5,687 bases of DNA from Cyanobacteriota bacterium (GTDB lineage Bacteria > Cyanobacteriota > Cyanobacteriia > Leptolyngbyales > Leptolyngbyaceae), in NCBI GenBank assembly GCA_027482985.1, contig JAIXVO010000274.1, positions 1 to 5,687 on the forward strand, given 5' to 3'. Of the stretch, positions 1 to 5,366 are shown piece by piece. Both the position numbers and the translations under genes were made by a program. The notes beneath the pieces were generated by a model. That model was not told where the DNA came from. It did not search any database and saw only the letters and a list, made by a program, of their open reading frames with translations. Position 1 is the stretch's first letter, and each line of letters opens with the position of its first letter.

Positions 1-1043
1 CGCTGGTACAAGATTTACGTCGAATGGGGGTGAATGCGCCGTTGATCGTGCTAACGGGGCAAGGCGACGAACAAATTGCGGTGAATTTGATGAAGGCGGG
101 AGCGACGGATTACCTGACCAAATCACGAATTTCGCCAGAACGGTTGTTACAAGTCGTCCATAGTGCGGTGCGGGTGTACCAGGCAGAACGAGAAGCGGAG
201 CGGGCTAATCAGCGATTACGAGAAACGAATGAACTCCTGAAACGCAAGAATCAGGAGTTAGAAATTCAGCGGCAACAAATTCATTTACAAAATCTGAAAT
301 TGTTAGAAACATCGCGTTTAAAGTCAGAGTTTTTGGCGACCATGTCCCATGAATTGCGCACCCCCCTCAACGCCATTATTGGCTTCTCACAACTCTTATT
401 AAGACCTAAAAAAAATCTGCTTGACCCTCATTATCGGGACGTTATTGAACGGATTCTCAACAACGGCAAACATCTGTTAATGTTGTTGAATGAAATTCTA
501 GATTTTTCCAAATTAGAAGCGGGGCGATTAGAAATTAAACCTCGCTTGTTTGACTTACAAAAGCTGATTGAGTTAACCGTTTTAGAGTTGCGATCGCTGG
601 CGGATGAAAAGCACCTGACACTAGAATTCCAGTCAACTCTAACAAATACGGAACTCACCCAAGACCCTGACCGATTACGGCAGGTAATGGTGAATTTGTT
701 ATCTAATGCGATTAAATTTACGACCACAGGTAAAGTTTGGATCGAAGTGACTGAACCGTCTCCCGGTTGGATCGAAATTGCGATTTGCGATACGGGTATT
801 GGGATTAGTACTGACGATATTCATTCGATTTTTGAACCCTTTCGGCAGTTAGATCAAACTATTACTCGAAAACACACGGGCACAGGGTTGGGCTTAGCAG
901 TGACCAAATCTTTAGTGCAAATGATGTATGGCAAAATTGCTGTAGAAAGTGTGCTGGGCGAAGGATCTACATTTCGGGTACAAATTCCCCGCCAAGCGAT
1001 CGCCAAACGTCCTACCCTCAACACGACGCTCTGTTTACTCTAA
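1..1043 (+). CDS. Response-regulator receiver / histidine kinase (3' part of gene, cut by window edge)
   Basis: This is a two-component signalling protein whose reading frame is open to the window edge (first full codon at 3), so the true start and the receiver phospho-acceptor Asp lie outside. Numbering from the Met codon at 24: residues 7-37 are the end of a CheY-like receiver (LIVLTG with the conserved Thr11, then Lys33 in YLTKS). Residues about 50-102 form a charged coiled coil. The HisKA H-box is HELRTPLN with the phosphorylated His109 (codon 348-350). The HATPase shows the N-box NLLSNA (224-229), G1 DTGIGIS (256-262), F-box FEPFRQLD (270-277) and G2 GTGLGLA (286-292). All key catalytic residues are present, so it should be an active cytoplasmic autokinase. 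No membrane segment is visible. A REC-HisKA-HATPase order is common in cyanobacterial orphan kinases that take phosphate from an upstream partner. The input signal is not identifiable here. Confidence 0.95.
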   Translation, partial: LVQDLRRMGVNAPLIVLTGQGDEQIAVNLMKAGATDYLTKSRISPERLLQVVHSAVRVYQAEREAERANQRLRETNELLKRKNQELEIQRQQIHLQNLKLLETSRLKSEFLATMSHELRTPLNAIIGFSQLLLRPKKNLLDPHYRDVIERILNNGKHLLMLLNEILDFSKLEAGRLEIKPRLFDLQKLIELTVLELRSLADEKHLTLEFQSTLTNTELTQDPDRLRQVMVNLLSNAIKFTTTGKVWIEVTEPSPGWIEIAICDTGIGISTDDIHSIFEPFRQLDQTITRKHTGTGLGLAVTKSLVQMMYGKIAVESVLGEGSTFRVQIPRQAIAKRPTLNTTLCLL

Positions 1044-1200
1044 TTTAACGGCAGTTTTGTTGGCAGAAAACCACCTTACCTTGAGCCATTATTTAGGGCT
1101 ATGTCTTGATCATCGCTTAATCTTAACTTAAGGCATAGAAGCACCTCTTTCGCTTGGGGGAAGACTCCGATTTCGAACATTCATAGAATCGAATTTAGAT

Positions 1201-1217
1201 AAAAAAAAAAAAAAAAA
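1201..1217 (+). repeat. Homopolymer tract of 17 A
   Basis: Seventeen consecutive A, followed by four T and then the Shine-Dalgarno GGAGG of the ChaB-domain gene. A tract this long is prone to replication and transcription slippage, bends DNA, and would put a poly(A) leader directly in front of the ribosome binding site. It is also a classic place for a sequencing length error. Confidence 0.9.
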
Positions 1218-1221
1218 TTTT

Positions 1222-1226
1222 GGAGG
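1222..1226 (+). promoter_or_regulatory. Ribosome binding site that fixes the ChaB-domain gene start
   Basis: GGAGG with a 5-nt spacer before the ATG at 1232. A TTG at 1220 is in frame and would add four residues, but it overlaps this SD and has no SD of its own. The ATG is therefore the better start. Confidence 0.85.
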
Positions 1227-1231
1227 ATGTT

Positions 1232-1606
1232 ATGGACGAGCAAGCCATTAAAAAATACCAAGGTGAAAACGCAGAAGAAATTCCTGAAGTGGCACAGCAA
1301 GTCGCTGAACATGCCGGAGAAGGTGAACGCGGCACGATGCAAAGTCCTGATGCCTCGCAAGGCATGATGACGGTGGATACGTTGCCTCAAGATGTGCGGG
1401 ATGCCTTGCCGGAAGATGCACAGCAAATCTTTATTGCGGCCTACAACAGCATTTTTGACAACAATGGCGATCGCGATGCCGCCATGCGGGTGGCGTGGCA
1501 AAGTATTGAACACAACGAGATTTACACTCGTGGCGAAGATGGCAAGTACATCCGCAAACCGATGGAACAAGGATTGAATCAACCTCAACCTTTGTCTGCT
1601 TCGTAA
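1232..1606 (+). CDS. ChaB-domain protein
   Basis: This is a small soluble protein of 124 aa. Residues about 51-109 match the ChaB family: an LPxxVRDALPEDAQQIF helix, then AAYNSIFDN, then RDAAMRVAWQSIEHNEIY and a short basic tail GKYIRKP. The family is named for E. coli ChaB, a proposed regulator of the ChaA cation/proton antiporter, but biochemical support is thin and many members stand alone. No chaA-like antiporter is in this window. The protein is longer than the roughly 76-aa E. coli protein because of a charged, Glu-rich N-terminal extension (1-48) and a Gln/Pro tail (112-124). No signal peptide or membrane segment is visible, so it is probably cytoplasmic. The start at 1232 rests on the adjacent GGAGG. 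A strong terminator follows, so the gene is likely monocistronic. The family call is confident; the function is not. Confidence 0.88.
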   Translation: MDEQAIKKYQGENAEEIPEVAQQVAEHAGEGERGTMQSPDASQGMMTVDTLPQDVRDALPEDAQQIFIAAYNSIFDNNGDRDAAMRVAWQSIEHNEIYTRGEDGKYIRKPMEQGLNQPQPLSAS

Positions 1607-1653
1607 GCATCGCTCCCGGCAGAATACTCCTAAATCAAAATGTCAAACCAGCT

Positions 1654-1681
1654 AGAGGGTGCTTCGTCGCCCTCTTTTTTT
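1654..1681 (+). terminator. Intrinsic (Rho-independent) terminator after the ChaB-domain gene
   Basis: The arms AGAGGGTG (1654-1661) and CGCCCTCT (1668-1675) pair over 8 bp, with one G-U wobble, around a 6-nt loop containing TTCG. A run of seven T (1675-1681) follows. It lies 48 nt after the stop codon of the ChaB-domain gene and separates it from the next operon. Confidence 0.88.
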
Positions 1682-1709
1682 GTGGCGATCGCCGTTATTC
1701 ACAAAGGCA

Positions 1710-1739
1710 TTGCTGTCCTCCGGACAAATCGTGTATAGT
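1710..1739 (+). promoter_or_regulatory. Candidate sigma70-type promoter of the 1811-2636 operon
   Basis: TTGCTG (1710-1715, 4 of 6 to TTGACA) and TATAGT (1734-1739, 5 of 6 to TATAAT) are separated by 18 bp. Transcription would start near 1746, giving a leader of about 65 nt. The preceding terminator means that this operon needs its own promoter, which supports the call. Confidence 0.5.
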
Positions 1740-1750
1740 ACAATCGTACT
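1737..1750. promoter_or_regulatory. LexA-box-like palindrome overlapping the -10
   Basis: AGTACAATCGTACT is a perfect 5+5 inverted repeat (AGTAC and GTACT) with a 4-nt centre. The LexA box described for Anabaena (RGTACNNNDGTWCB) is matched at every constrained position except D, which is C here. It covers the end of the -10 and the predicted transcription start, where a repressor would block RNA polymerase. No other GTAC pair with this spacing was found in the window. The identity of the binding protein is inferred. Confidence 0.45.
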
Positions 1751-1766
1751 CACTCCCAAGGGTGAG
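1749..1766 (+). promoter_or_regulatory. Stem-loop at the predicted mRNA 5' end
   Basis: CTCACTC (1749-1755) pairs with GGGTGAG (1760-1766), six Watson-Crick pairs and one G-U, around the 4-nt loop CCAA. It starts within a few bases of the predicted transcription start. Such 5' hairpins often protect mRNA from decay. No T-run follows, so it is not a terminator. Confidence 0.5.
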
Positions 1767-1810
1767 ACGAGCGGTGTTCCGTTAGACAGAATGCTGGAGG
1801 TTGAGAATCC

Positions 1811-2194
1811 ATGAAACGGCAAACAAATTCCGGAGTTAAGTATATGCTAGCGGGAGGGTCGATGGTCGCGGCGCTCGGATTGATGACCGATCTGCCAAAG
1901 TTCCTGCCTCAATCCGCACCCATCGCCGAACGCTGTCAGACCGTTGTCGAGCCCAAAGCTGTGCTCTCGCGAGACAAATTGGCGCAATTGCTAGCAGTGG
2001 CGGAAGGCGCCCCGCGATCGCAGGTACAACAGGTGGTGCAGTCGCCCTACTGTCGCTTGCCCGATGTGCAGGTGCGGGCGGGTGCCACGACGCAGCGAGA
2101 AGCCTACCCCCTCGCCTTTGATCCGCAAACCTGGTTCGTTGTTTCGTATGAAGGGGAGTCCTATGCCGGGTATTCGTTTAGCTTCCGCCGTTAA
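1811..2194 (+). CDS. Conserved membrane-anchored hypothetical protein (possible BamE/SmpA-like fold)
   Basis: This 127-aa protein has a single hydrophobic segment near the N-terminus (about 11-28), preceded by Lys/Arg, so it is probably exported and anchored in a membrane. The start at 1811 is supported by GGAGG at 1796-1800. Two cysteines (42 and 81) could form a disulfide outside the cytoplasm. The C-terminal half (about 53-127) has the order seen in BamE/SmpA-like small domains: a helix with DKLAQLL, a second helix ending QVQQVVQSPYC, then beta-strand-like segments (REAYPLAF, TWFVVSYEG, YAGYSFSFRR). That fold suggestion is inference by eye; there is no diagnostic motif. It looks like a family conserved within cyanobacteria. 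It is the first gene of a two-gene operon and overlaps the next gene by 32 nt, so the two products probably work together in the envelope. Confidence 0.8.
   Translation: MKRQTNSGVKYMLAGGSMVAALGLMTDLPKFLPQSAPIAERCQTVVEPKAVLSRDKLAQLLAVAEGAPRSQVQQVVQSPYCRLPDVQVRAGATTQREAYPLAFDPQTWFVVSYEGESYAGYSFSFRR
2151..2158 (+). promoter_or_regulatory. Ribosome binding site that fixes the lipoprotein start
   Basis: AAGGGGAG lies 4 nt before the ATG at 2163 and inside the coding region of the upstream gene. It favours 2163 over the in-frame ATG at 2148 and over much longer forms starting further upstream. It also implies translational coupling of the two genes. Confidence 0.75.
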
Positions 2195-2636
2195 CCGCTT
2201 CGGTAGTCTAGCGATCGCCCTGATGCTCATCCTCGCTGGCTGTACGACCCAACCCCGCGAAGAGGATTTGTTTAAGCTCCAGGTTTATCAAAAATGGCAA
2301 CTCCAACCCGGTGACGACATTGACGGGCATCGCGTGGTAGCGGGACTGGGCGATATCTCCATCGCCTTAGATGGCAAATCGGCTTACGCCCCCTTCGACG
2401 GTCGCGCCCAACAAGACCAGCGAGGATGTCTGATTTTTTCCACCCCTGATGTCCCGGCTTACTTGTTTCGGCTCTGCGGCCTCTCGAATCACAAGTTGGG
2501 CGATCGCCGCAAAGGGGATGACCTCGGCAGTGGGGCACAAGTGCATATTGCCACCCTACGCAAGCAACCCGATGGCACCTGGGCGATCGTGGAACCCAGC
2601 AAACCCATTCTGCAAAAAATTCTGACCAAATCCTAG
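2163..2636 (+). CDS. Lipoprotein with a degenerate LytM/M23-like domain
   Basis: This 157-aa protein has a lipoprotein signal peptide: Arg5 and Arg12, a hydrophobic core (13-25) and the lipobox LAGC with lipidated Cys27. The mature part follows the order of an M23/LytM domain. GDISIALDGKSAYAPFDG (63-80) resembles the GIDIAAPxGTPVYAPxDG element, KLGDRRKGDDLGSG (111-124) resembles the VxxGxxVKKGQxIG turn, and QVHIATLRKQPDGTW (126-140) resembles the HLHFEVRxxG strand. The catalytic set is incomplete: the first His of HxH is Gln126, and the HxxxD zinc site is not recognisable. If the assignment is right, it cannot be a zinc endopeptidase. It would resemble NlpD or EnvC, non-catalytic LytM proteins that regulate cell-wall amidases. 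Cys89 and Cys105 may form a disulfide. The start rests on the SD at 2151-2158, and the gene overlaps the upstream gene by 32 nt. The lipoprotein call is firm; the LytM link is inference. Confidence 0.85.
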   Translation: MPGIRLASAVNRFGSLAIALMLILAGCTTQPREEDLFKLQVYQKWQLQPGDDIDGHRVVAGLGDISIALDGKSAYAPFDGRAQQDQRGCLIFSTPDVPAYLFRLCGLSNHKLGDRRKGDDLGSGAQVHIATLRKQPDGTWAIVEPSKPILQKILTKS

Positions 2637-2873
2637 TGGCGTAAGGCAGGGGGCAGTCGGCAGAGGGCGGAAGGCAAAACCTTAGTGATGTCGCGCTTGG
2701 CGTTTGCAACAAGGGTGGCTTTATTGCCGCCGCGATGCGCTAGTGCGATGTCTCACAAACACAATATTTGTCAGGGTAGGTTTAGTCCAAAACCATTTGT
2801 GCTCACCAGCCCTGTAGCGAAACTTGCCCCGATGGGGGTGGATTTTTTCTCGGAAATCACCTGGAAACCTAAA
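2637..2873. other. Intergenic region upstream of the 355-aa protein gene
   Basis: This is 237 bases. It holds the heptad repeat described separately. ACAAA/TTTGT (2755-2759 and 2767-2771) can form a 5-bp hairpin. CCCC-GAT-GGGG (2827-2837) precedes T6 (2843-2848) after five extra bases, too short and too distant to call a terminator with confidence. The reading frame of the next gene stays open back to about 2685, but that stretch has no coding features I trust. No clear promoter is visible. Confidence 0.55.
2643..2677 (+). repeat. Heptanucleotide tandem repeat (STRR type), 5 units
   Basis: Five consecutive 7-nt units share the consensus RRGGCAG. The first two are AAGGCAG and GGGGCAG, and the rest carry one or two changes. 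The array starts 6 nt after the stop of the lipoprotein gene. Short tandem heptamers of this kind are known from filamentous cyanobacteria. Confidence 0.75.
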
Positions 2874-3941
2874 ATGAACCATTTATTGTTGCCTGTAGCG
2901 ATCGGGGTGGCGGCTTCGGTGACGTTGCCCCTGCCAACTTTTACCGCTGACGCGATCGCTGCTGAACCGGACGCGATCGCCAGTAGCGACATCCCCGTGG
3001 CGGCTGACCCTGAACCTGTAGCAGCGGCTGATGCGGCTGTAGAACCAACGGCAACAACCGCCTCCATGCCAGTCGTCGATCGCTCTTATGTCGAATCTTC
3101 TGGCGCGTTAAATTTTGATCCCCAACCCGCCCGATCTGCTTCATCCTCGTCGCCAGCCCCGACGGAGCAACCGTCAGGAGAAGCAAAGGTCGCGATCGGC
3201 ACAGCTCCCACTCCCGCTGGCAAAGATTTATTTGCGGGTGGCTCCGAGTCGTTTGTGGCGCGAACGGTGGGGGCGGCGGAAGGGACGCGCACCGCCGATG
3301 GCGGCAAAACGCAGAACTATCATGGTCACGTTGATCCCGGTAATGGGGTTTGGAATCGGGGTACGTTCTCGTATCAGTTTGGCAATAGTGAAAATCTGAC
3401 GGCGGACGAAGCCGATCGCCGTCAGCTAGCCAAGATCAAACGCATTTACGAATCGGTGATGCTGCCCAAGGCGGAACAGCATGGCATCGCACCTTTGACC
3501 CTGGCGGAAGAAATTAATGGCATCGATTTGATTAACCAGGCACCGTTGTGTGTGACGGAAGCGGGTGGGTATATCGAGCGGTTAGCTGCCGCCAAGCAAA
3601 AAGGGATGACGGGCGACGAAGCCATTCTCCATGCCCGGATCTGGTCTTTTTGGGATGACGGGCGCGGCGGTTGGGATGCCCCAGGCTTGCGGGCTTACGA
3701 TGACATCAGCAAAGAGGAAAGCATTCGCCGGGATCAGGATCGGCGCATGGCCATGATTGCCAAGGCGATGGATGCTTATACCCGCGAAAATGATGCGATC
3801 GCCCAGAAGCGAAATGATGGCGCGATCGCCCAACAACCACAACAGCCCACGCAAGTCGCCAGCGCCCCCATGAGTCAGAGTTACCGCAACGCGATCGCGG
3901 CGACCATCATCAGCGCAGAAAGGCGAGCAACTCGCGGTTAA
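2874..3941 (+). CDS. Exported conserved hypothetical protein with Ala/Pro-rich linker
   Basis: This is a 355-aa protein of unknown function. Residues 1-29 look like a signal peptide (hydrophobic 3-20) with AIA just before AEP as a plausible signal peptidase I site. The n-region MNHLLL lacks Lys/Arg, which is unusual. An upstream in-frame ATG at 2832 would add KPK before the hydrophobic stretch but has no SD, whereas 2874 has only a weak GGAAA at 2863-2867. Residues about 30-125 are low-complexity Ala/Pro/Ser/Asp, likely a disordered linker. Residues about 145-300 form the conserved module: NYHGHVDPGNGVWNRGTFSYQ (148-168), a charged helix (175-200), EEINGIDLINQAPLC (212-226), GGYIERL, then WSFWDD, GGWDAPGL and a basic helix. 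I recognise this as a cyanobacterial hypothetical family without an assigned role. The C-terminus is Gln-rich. The gene overlaps the convergent hydrolase gene by 32 bp. Confidence 0.85.
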   Translation: MNHLLLPVAIGVAASVTLPLPTFTADAIAAEPDAIASSDIPVAADPEPVAAADAAVEPTATTASMPVVDRSYVESSGALNFDPQPARSASSSSPAPTEQPSGEAKVAIGTAPTPAGKDLFAGGSESFVARTVGAAEGTRTADGGKTQNYHGHVDPGNGVWNRGTFSYQFGNSENLTADEADRRQLAKIKRIYESVMLPKAEQHGIAPLTLAEEINGIDLINQAPLCVTEAGGYIERLAAAKQKGMTGDEAILHARIWSFWDDGRGGWDAPGLRAYDDISKEESIRRDQDRRMAMIAKAMDAYTRENDAIAQKRNDGAIAQQPQQPTQVASAPMSQSYRNAIAATIISAERRATRG

Positions 3942-4788
3942 CGGTTTGGGGGGCTTCCTGCTGAATCCAATGCCCACAATGGGGAATGAATTTCAAATTA
4001 AAGGGCGCAGCAATCAACCGATCTAACCCCTGCGTTAAATGGGGTGTCACCAACGAATCTTCCTCGCCCCAAAGAACCAGCGTCGGAGTCGTGATGGGAT
4101 TGGGGGTATCCAGCCAATCTTTAACCCAGTTCAAGGGAGACAACATCTGGCGGTAGTAATTTAGGGCAGCGGATAACACTCCCGGTTTGGCTAACGCCGA
4201 TTGGTAAATTTCCGCATCTTCCCGCGTAAATGCCCCTTTGCGAATCGCCTGTTCTCGCAACAAATTTTTGACAAATTCGCTCAAATTCTGCTGAATCAAC
4301 CACTCCGGAATCCCCGGCACCTGGAAGCCGAGAATGTACCAACTGCGACGCAATTGATCCACATTGCTGACTAACTCCTGCACAAACCGCTGTACGGGAG
4401 CGGCACTCAGAATCGCCATCCGGTTGAGCGACTGGGGAAACTTCTGCGCCATATGCCACGCGATCGCGCCGCCCCAATCATGCCCAACAATGTGCGCCCG
4501 TGTGTAACCCAAACTTTCGATCAGCCCTTGAATATCTGCCGCCAGCGTGTCCAAGTCGTACCCAGTCGCGGGCTTATCGGAATCGTTGTAGCCCCGCAGA
4601 TCAGGCACCACGACTTTGAAGTAGCGGGACAAAGCCGGAATTTGATGTCGCCAGGAATACCAGAATTCGGGAAAGCCATGCAGTAATACCACCAAGTCTC
4701 CCGCACCTTGAGTCACGTAGTGCAGACGAATGCGATTGGTTTCGACGAAGTGGTGTTCCCACTCAGTAGGCAGTGTGAGGGCAGTCAT
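3910..4788 (-). CDS. Alpha/beta hydrolase, epoxide hydrolase type
   Basis: This 292-aa enzyme has a complete alpha/beta hydrolase fold. It shows the oxyanion motif HGFP (37-40), PDLRGYNDSDKP (62-73), the nucleophile elbow VGHDWGG with Asp104, the acid Asp244 in WGEEDSLV, and His273 in PHCGHW. An Asp nucleophile in GHDWGG, plus lid tyrosines at Tyr151 (SWYILGFQVPGIPE) and Tyr212 (ALNYYR), is the pattern of soluble epoxide hydrolases. There Asp attacks the epoxide and two Tyr assist ring opening. Haloalkane or fluoroacetate dehalogenase is a less likely alternative, since those lack this tyrosine pair. Length is normal for the family. No signal peptide is seen, so it is cytoplasmic, and the natural substrate is unknown. 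The start at 4788 has no good SD, although TAAAAT at 4815-4810 could be a -10. It follows the 173-aa membrane protein gene by 56 nt, so co-transcription is plausible. Its 3' end overlaps the convergent gene. Confidence 0.92.
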   Translation of the reverse strand: MTALTLPTEWEHHFVETNRIRLHYVTQGAGDLVVLLHGFPEFWYSWRHQIPALSRYFKVVVPDLRGYNDSDKPATGYDLDTLAADIQGLIESLGYTRAHIVGHDWGGAIAWHMAQKFPQSLNRMAILSAAPVQRFVQELVSNVDQLRRSWYILGFQVPGIPEWLIQQNLSEFVKNLLREQAIRKGAFTREDAEIYQSALAKPGVLSAALNYYRQMLSPLNWVKDWLDTPNPITTPTLVLWGEEDSLVTPHLTQGLDRLIAAPFNLKFIPHCGHWIQQEAPQTVNRELLAFLR

Positions 4789-4844
4789 ACAATTCAGTCT
4801 TTATCTTGTATTTTAGACTACCACTTTCGACCCATGACGAAAAA

Positions 4845-5366
4845 TCACTCGCGCCGTCGTCGAGCCGGCGGCTCCTCTTCTTCCAGCCAGTCGTCCTCTT
4901 CCCAAACTTCACTCGGACGCATCGCTTCGCGCCCCAACACAAACAACCCCGTAATCCCTAACCCCATAAACCAGACATACTGATGCCAGTGGTGCTGAAT
5001 TTGCTCGTTGACCGTCAGTTCCGGCTGGGTGAGATACAACACCATCGCCAGAAACGCCATTGCCAACGACCCAAAGGCCAAAAATAGCATCCCTACTTGC
5101 AACCGCGCAGGTTGCAAATCCGCATCCGTGATGTCTTCCAGATCAATTTCCGCCAACTGCTCCAGCGATTCCTCCGCCACCAGCGATGCCTCACCCAAAT
5201 TGACCGCAACTTGTTCCGGCAGCAACGGCGCGATCGCGTCCACCGTTTTCACCCGCAGCGATCGCTCTGTGTCGCGCAATAACATCAGCGGTTTACGCGC
5301 TACAGGTTCCGCAAATTCTGGCAGTTGACTCGGTTCCGGCGACGTACCTTGAGGTTTGGACTGCAT
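4845..5366 (-). CDS. Conserved hypothetical protein with two membrane segments
   Basis: This 173-aa protein has an acidic N-terminal region of about 90 residues (for example EASLVAEESLEQLAEIDLED at 59-78). Two transmembrane helices follow, at about 91-112 and 129-148, joined by a short His-rich loop (IQHHWHQ at 123-129). The C-terminal tail has an acidic patch (WEEDDWLEEEEPP, 155-167) followed by four Arg (169-172). Both termini would lie on the same side, most likely the cytoplasm. I recognise no catalytic motif and give no function. The architecture fits the small two-helix membrane proteins common in cyanobacteria. The ATG at 5366 has no SD; its leader is instead pyrimidine-rich. A later Met at residue 28 also lacks an SD. 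The gene is probably first in a unit with the hydrolase, 56 nt downstream. Two HIP1 sites fall within the gene (5230-5237 and 5258-5265). Confidence 0.8.
   Translation of the reverse strand: MQSKPQGTSPEPSQLPEFAEPVARKPLMLLRDTERSLRVKTVDAIAPLLPEQVAVNLGEASLVAEESLEQLAEIDLEDITDADLQPARLQVGMLFLAFGSLAMAFLAMVLYLTQPELTVNEQIQHHWHQYVWFMGLGITGLFVLGREAMRPSEVWEEDDWLEEEEPPARRRRE

Larger units (their letters stand above)
1044..1231. other. Intergenic region between the kinase and ChaB-domain genes
   Basis: These 188 bases hold no convincing ORF. They are AT-rich towards the right and end in the A17 tract and the SD of the next gene. No strong hairpin followed by a T-run is seen after the kinase stop, so how that gene terminates is unclear. 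Weak -10-like hexamers (TAGAAT, TAGATA) lie around 1184-1202 but lack convincing -35 partners, so I do not call a promoter. Confidence 0.6.

Noticed and set aside
1116..1190. Short inverted repeats (TTAA-rich, TTCGA/TCGAA) as a terminator for the kinase gene
   Set aside because: The arms are 4-5 bp, imperfect, and not followed by a T-run.
1220..1231. TTG start giving a ChaB-domain protein four residues longer
   Set aside because: The TTG overlaps the SD GGAGG, which is ideally placed for the ATG at 1232.
2064..2162. N-terminal extension of the lipoprotein gene
   Set aside because: It lies inside the upstream gene, has no SD at its start, and would bury the lipoprotein signal peptide behind 33 residues.
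2827..2848. CCCC-GAT-GGGG hairpin with T6 as a terminator
   Set aside because: The stem is only 4 bp with a 3-nt loop, and five bases separate it from the T-run. It is too weak to call.
2685..2873. 63-residue N-terminal extension of the 355-aa protein
   Set aside because: It would place the signal peptide internally and has no SD or coding character I trust. Only the in-frame ATG at 2832 remains a minor alternative.
1991..3307. Several minus-strand ORFs of 70-150 codons across this stretch
   Set aside because: They lie opposite well-supported plus-strand genes, lack recognisable domains and SDs, and look like shadows of GC-biased codon use and HIP1 sites.
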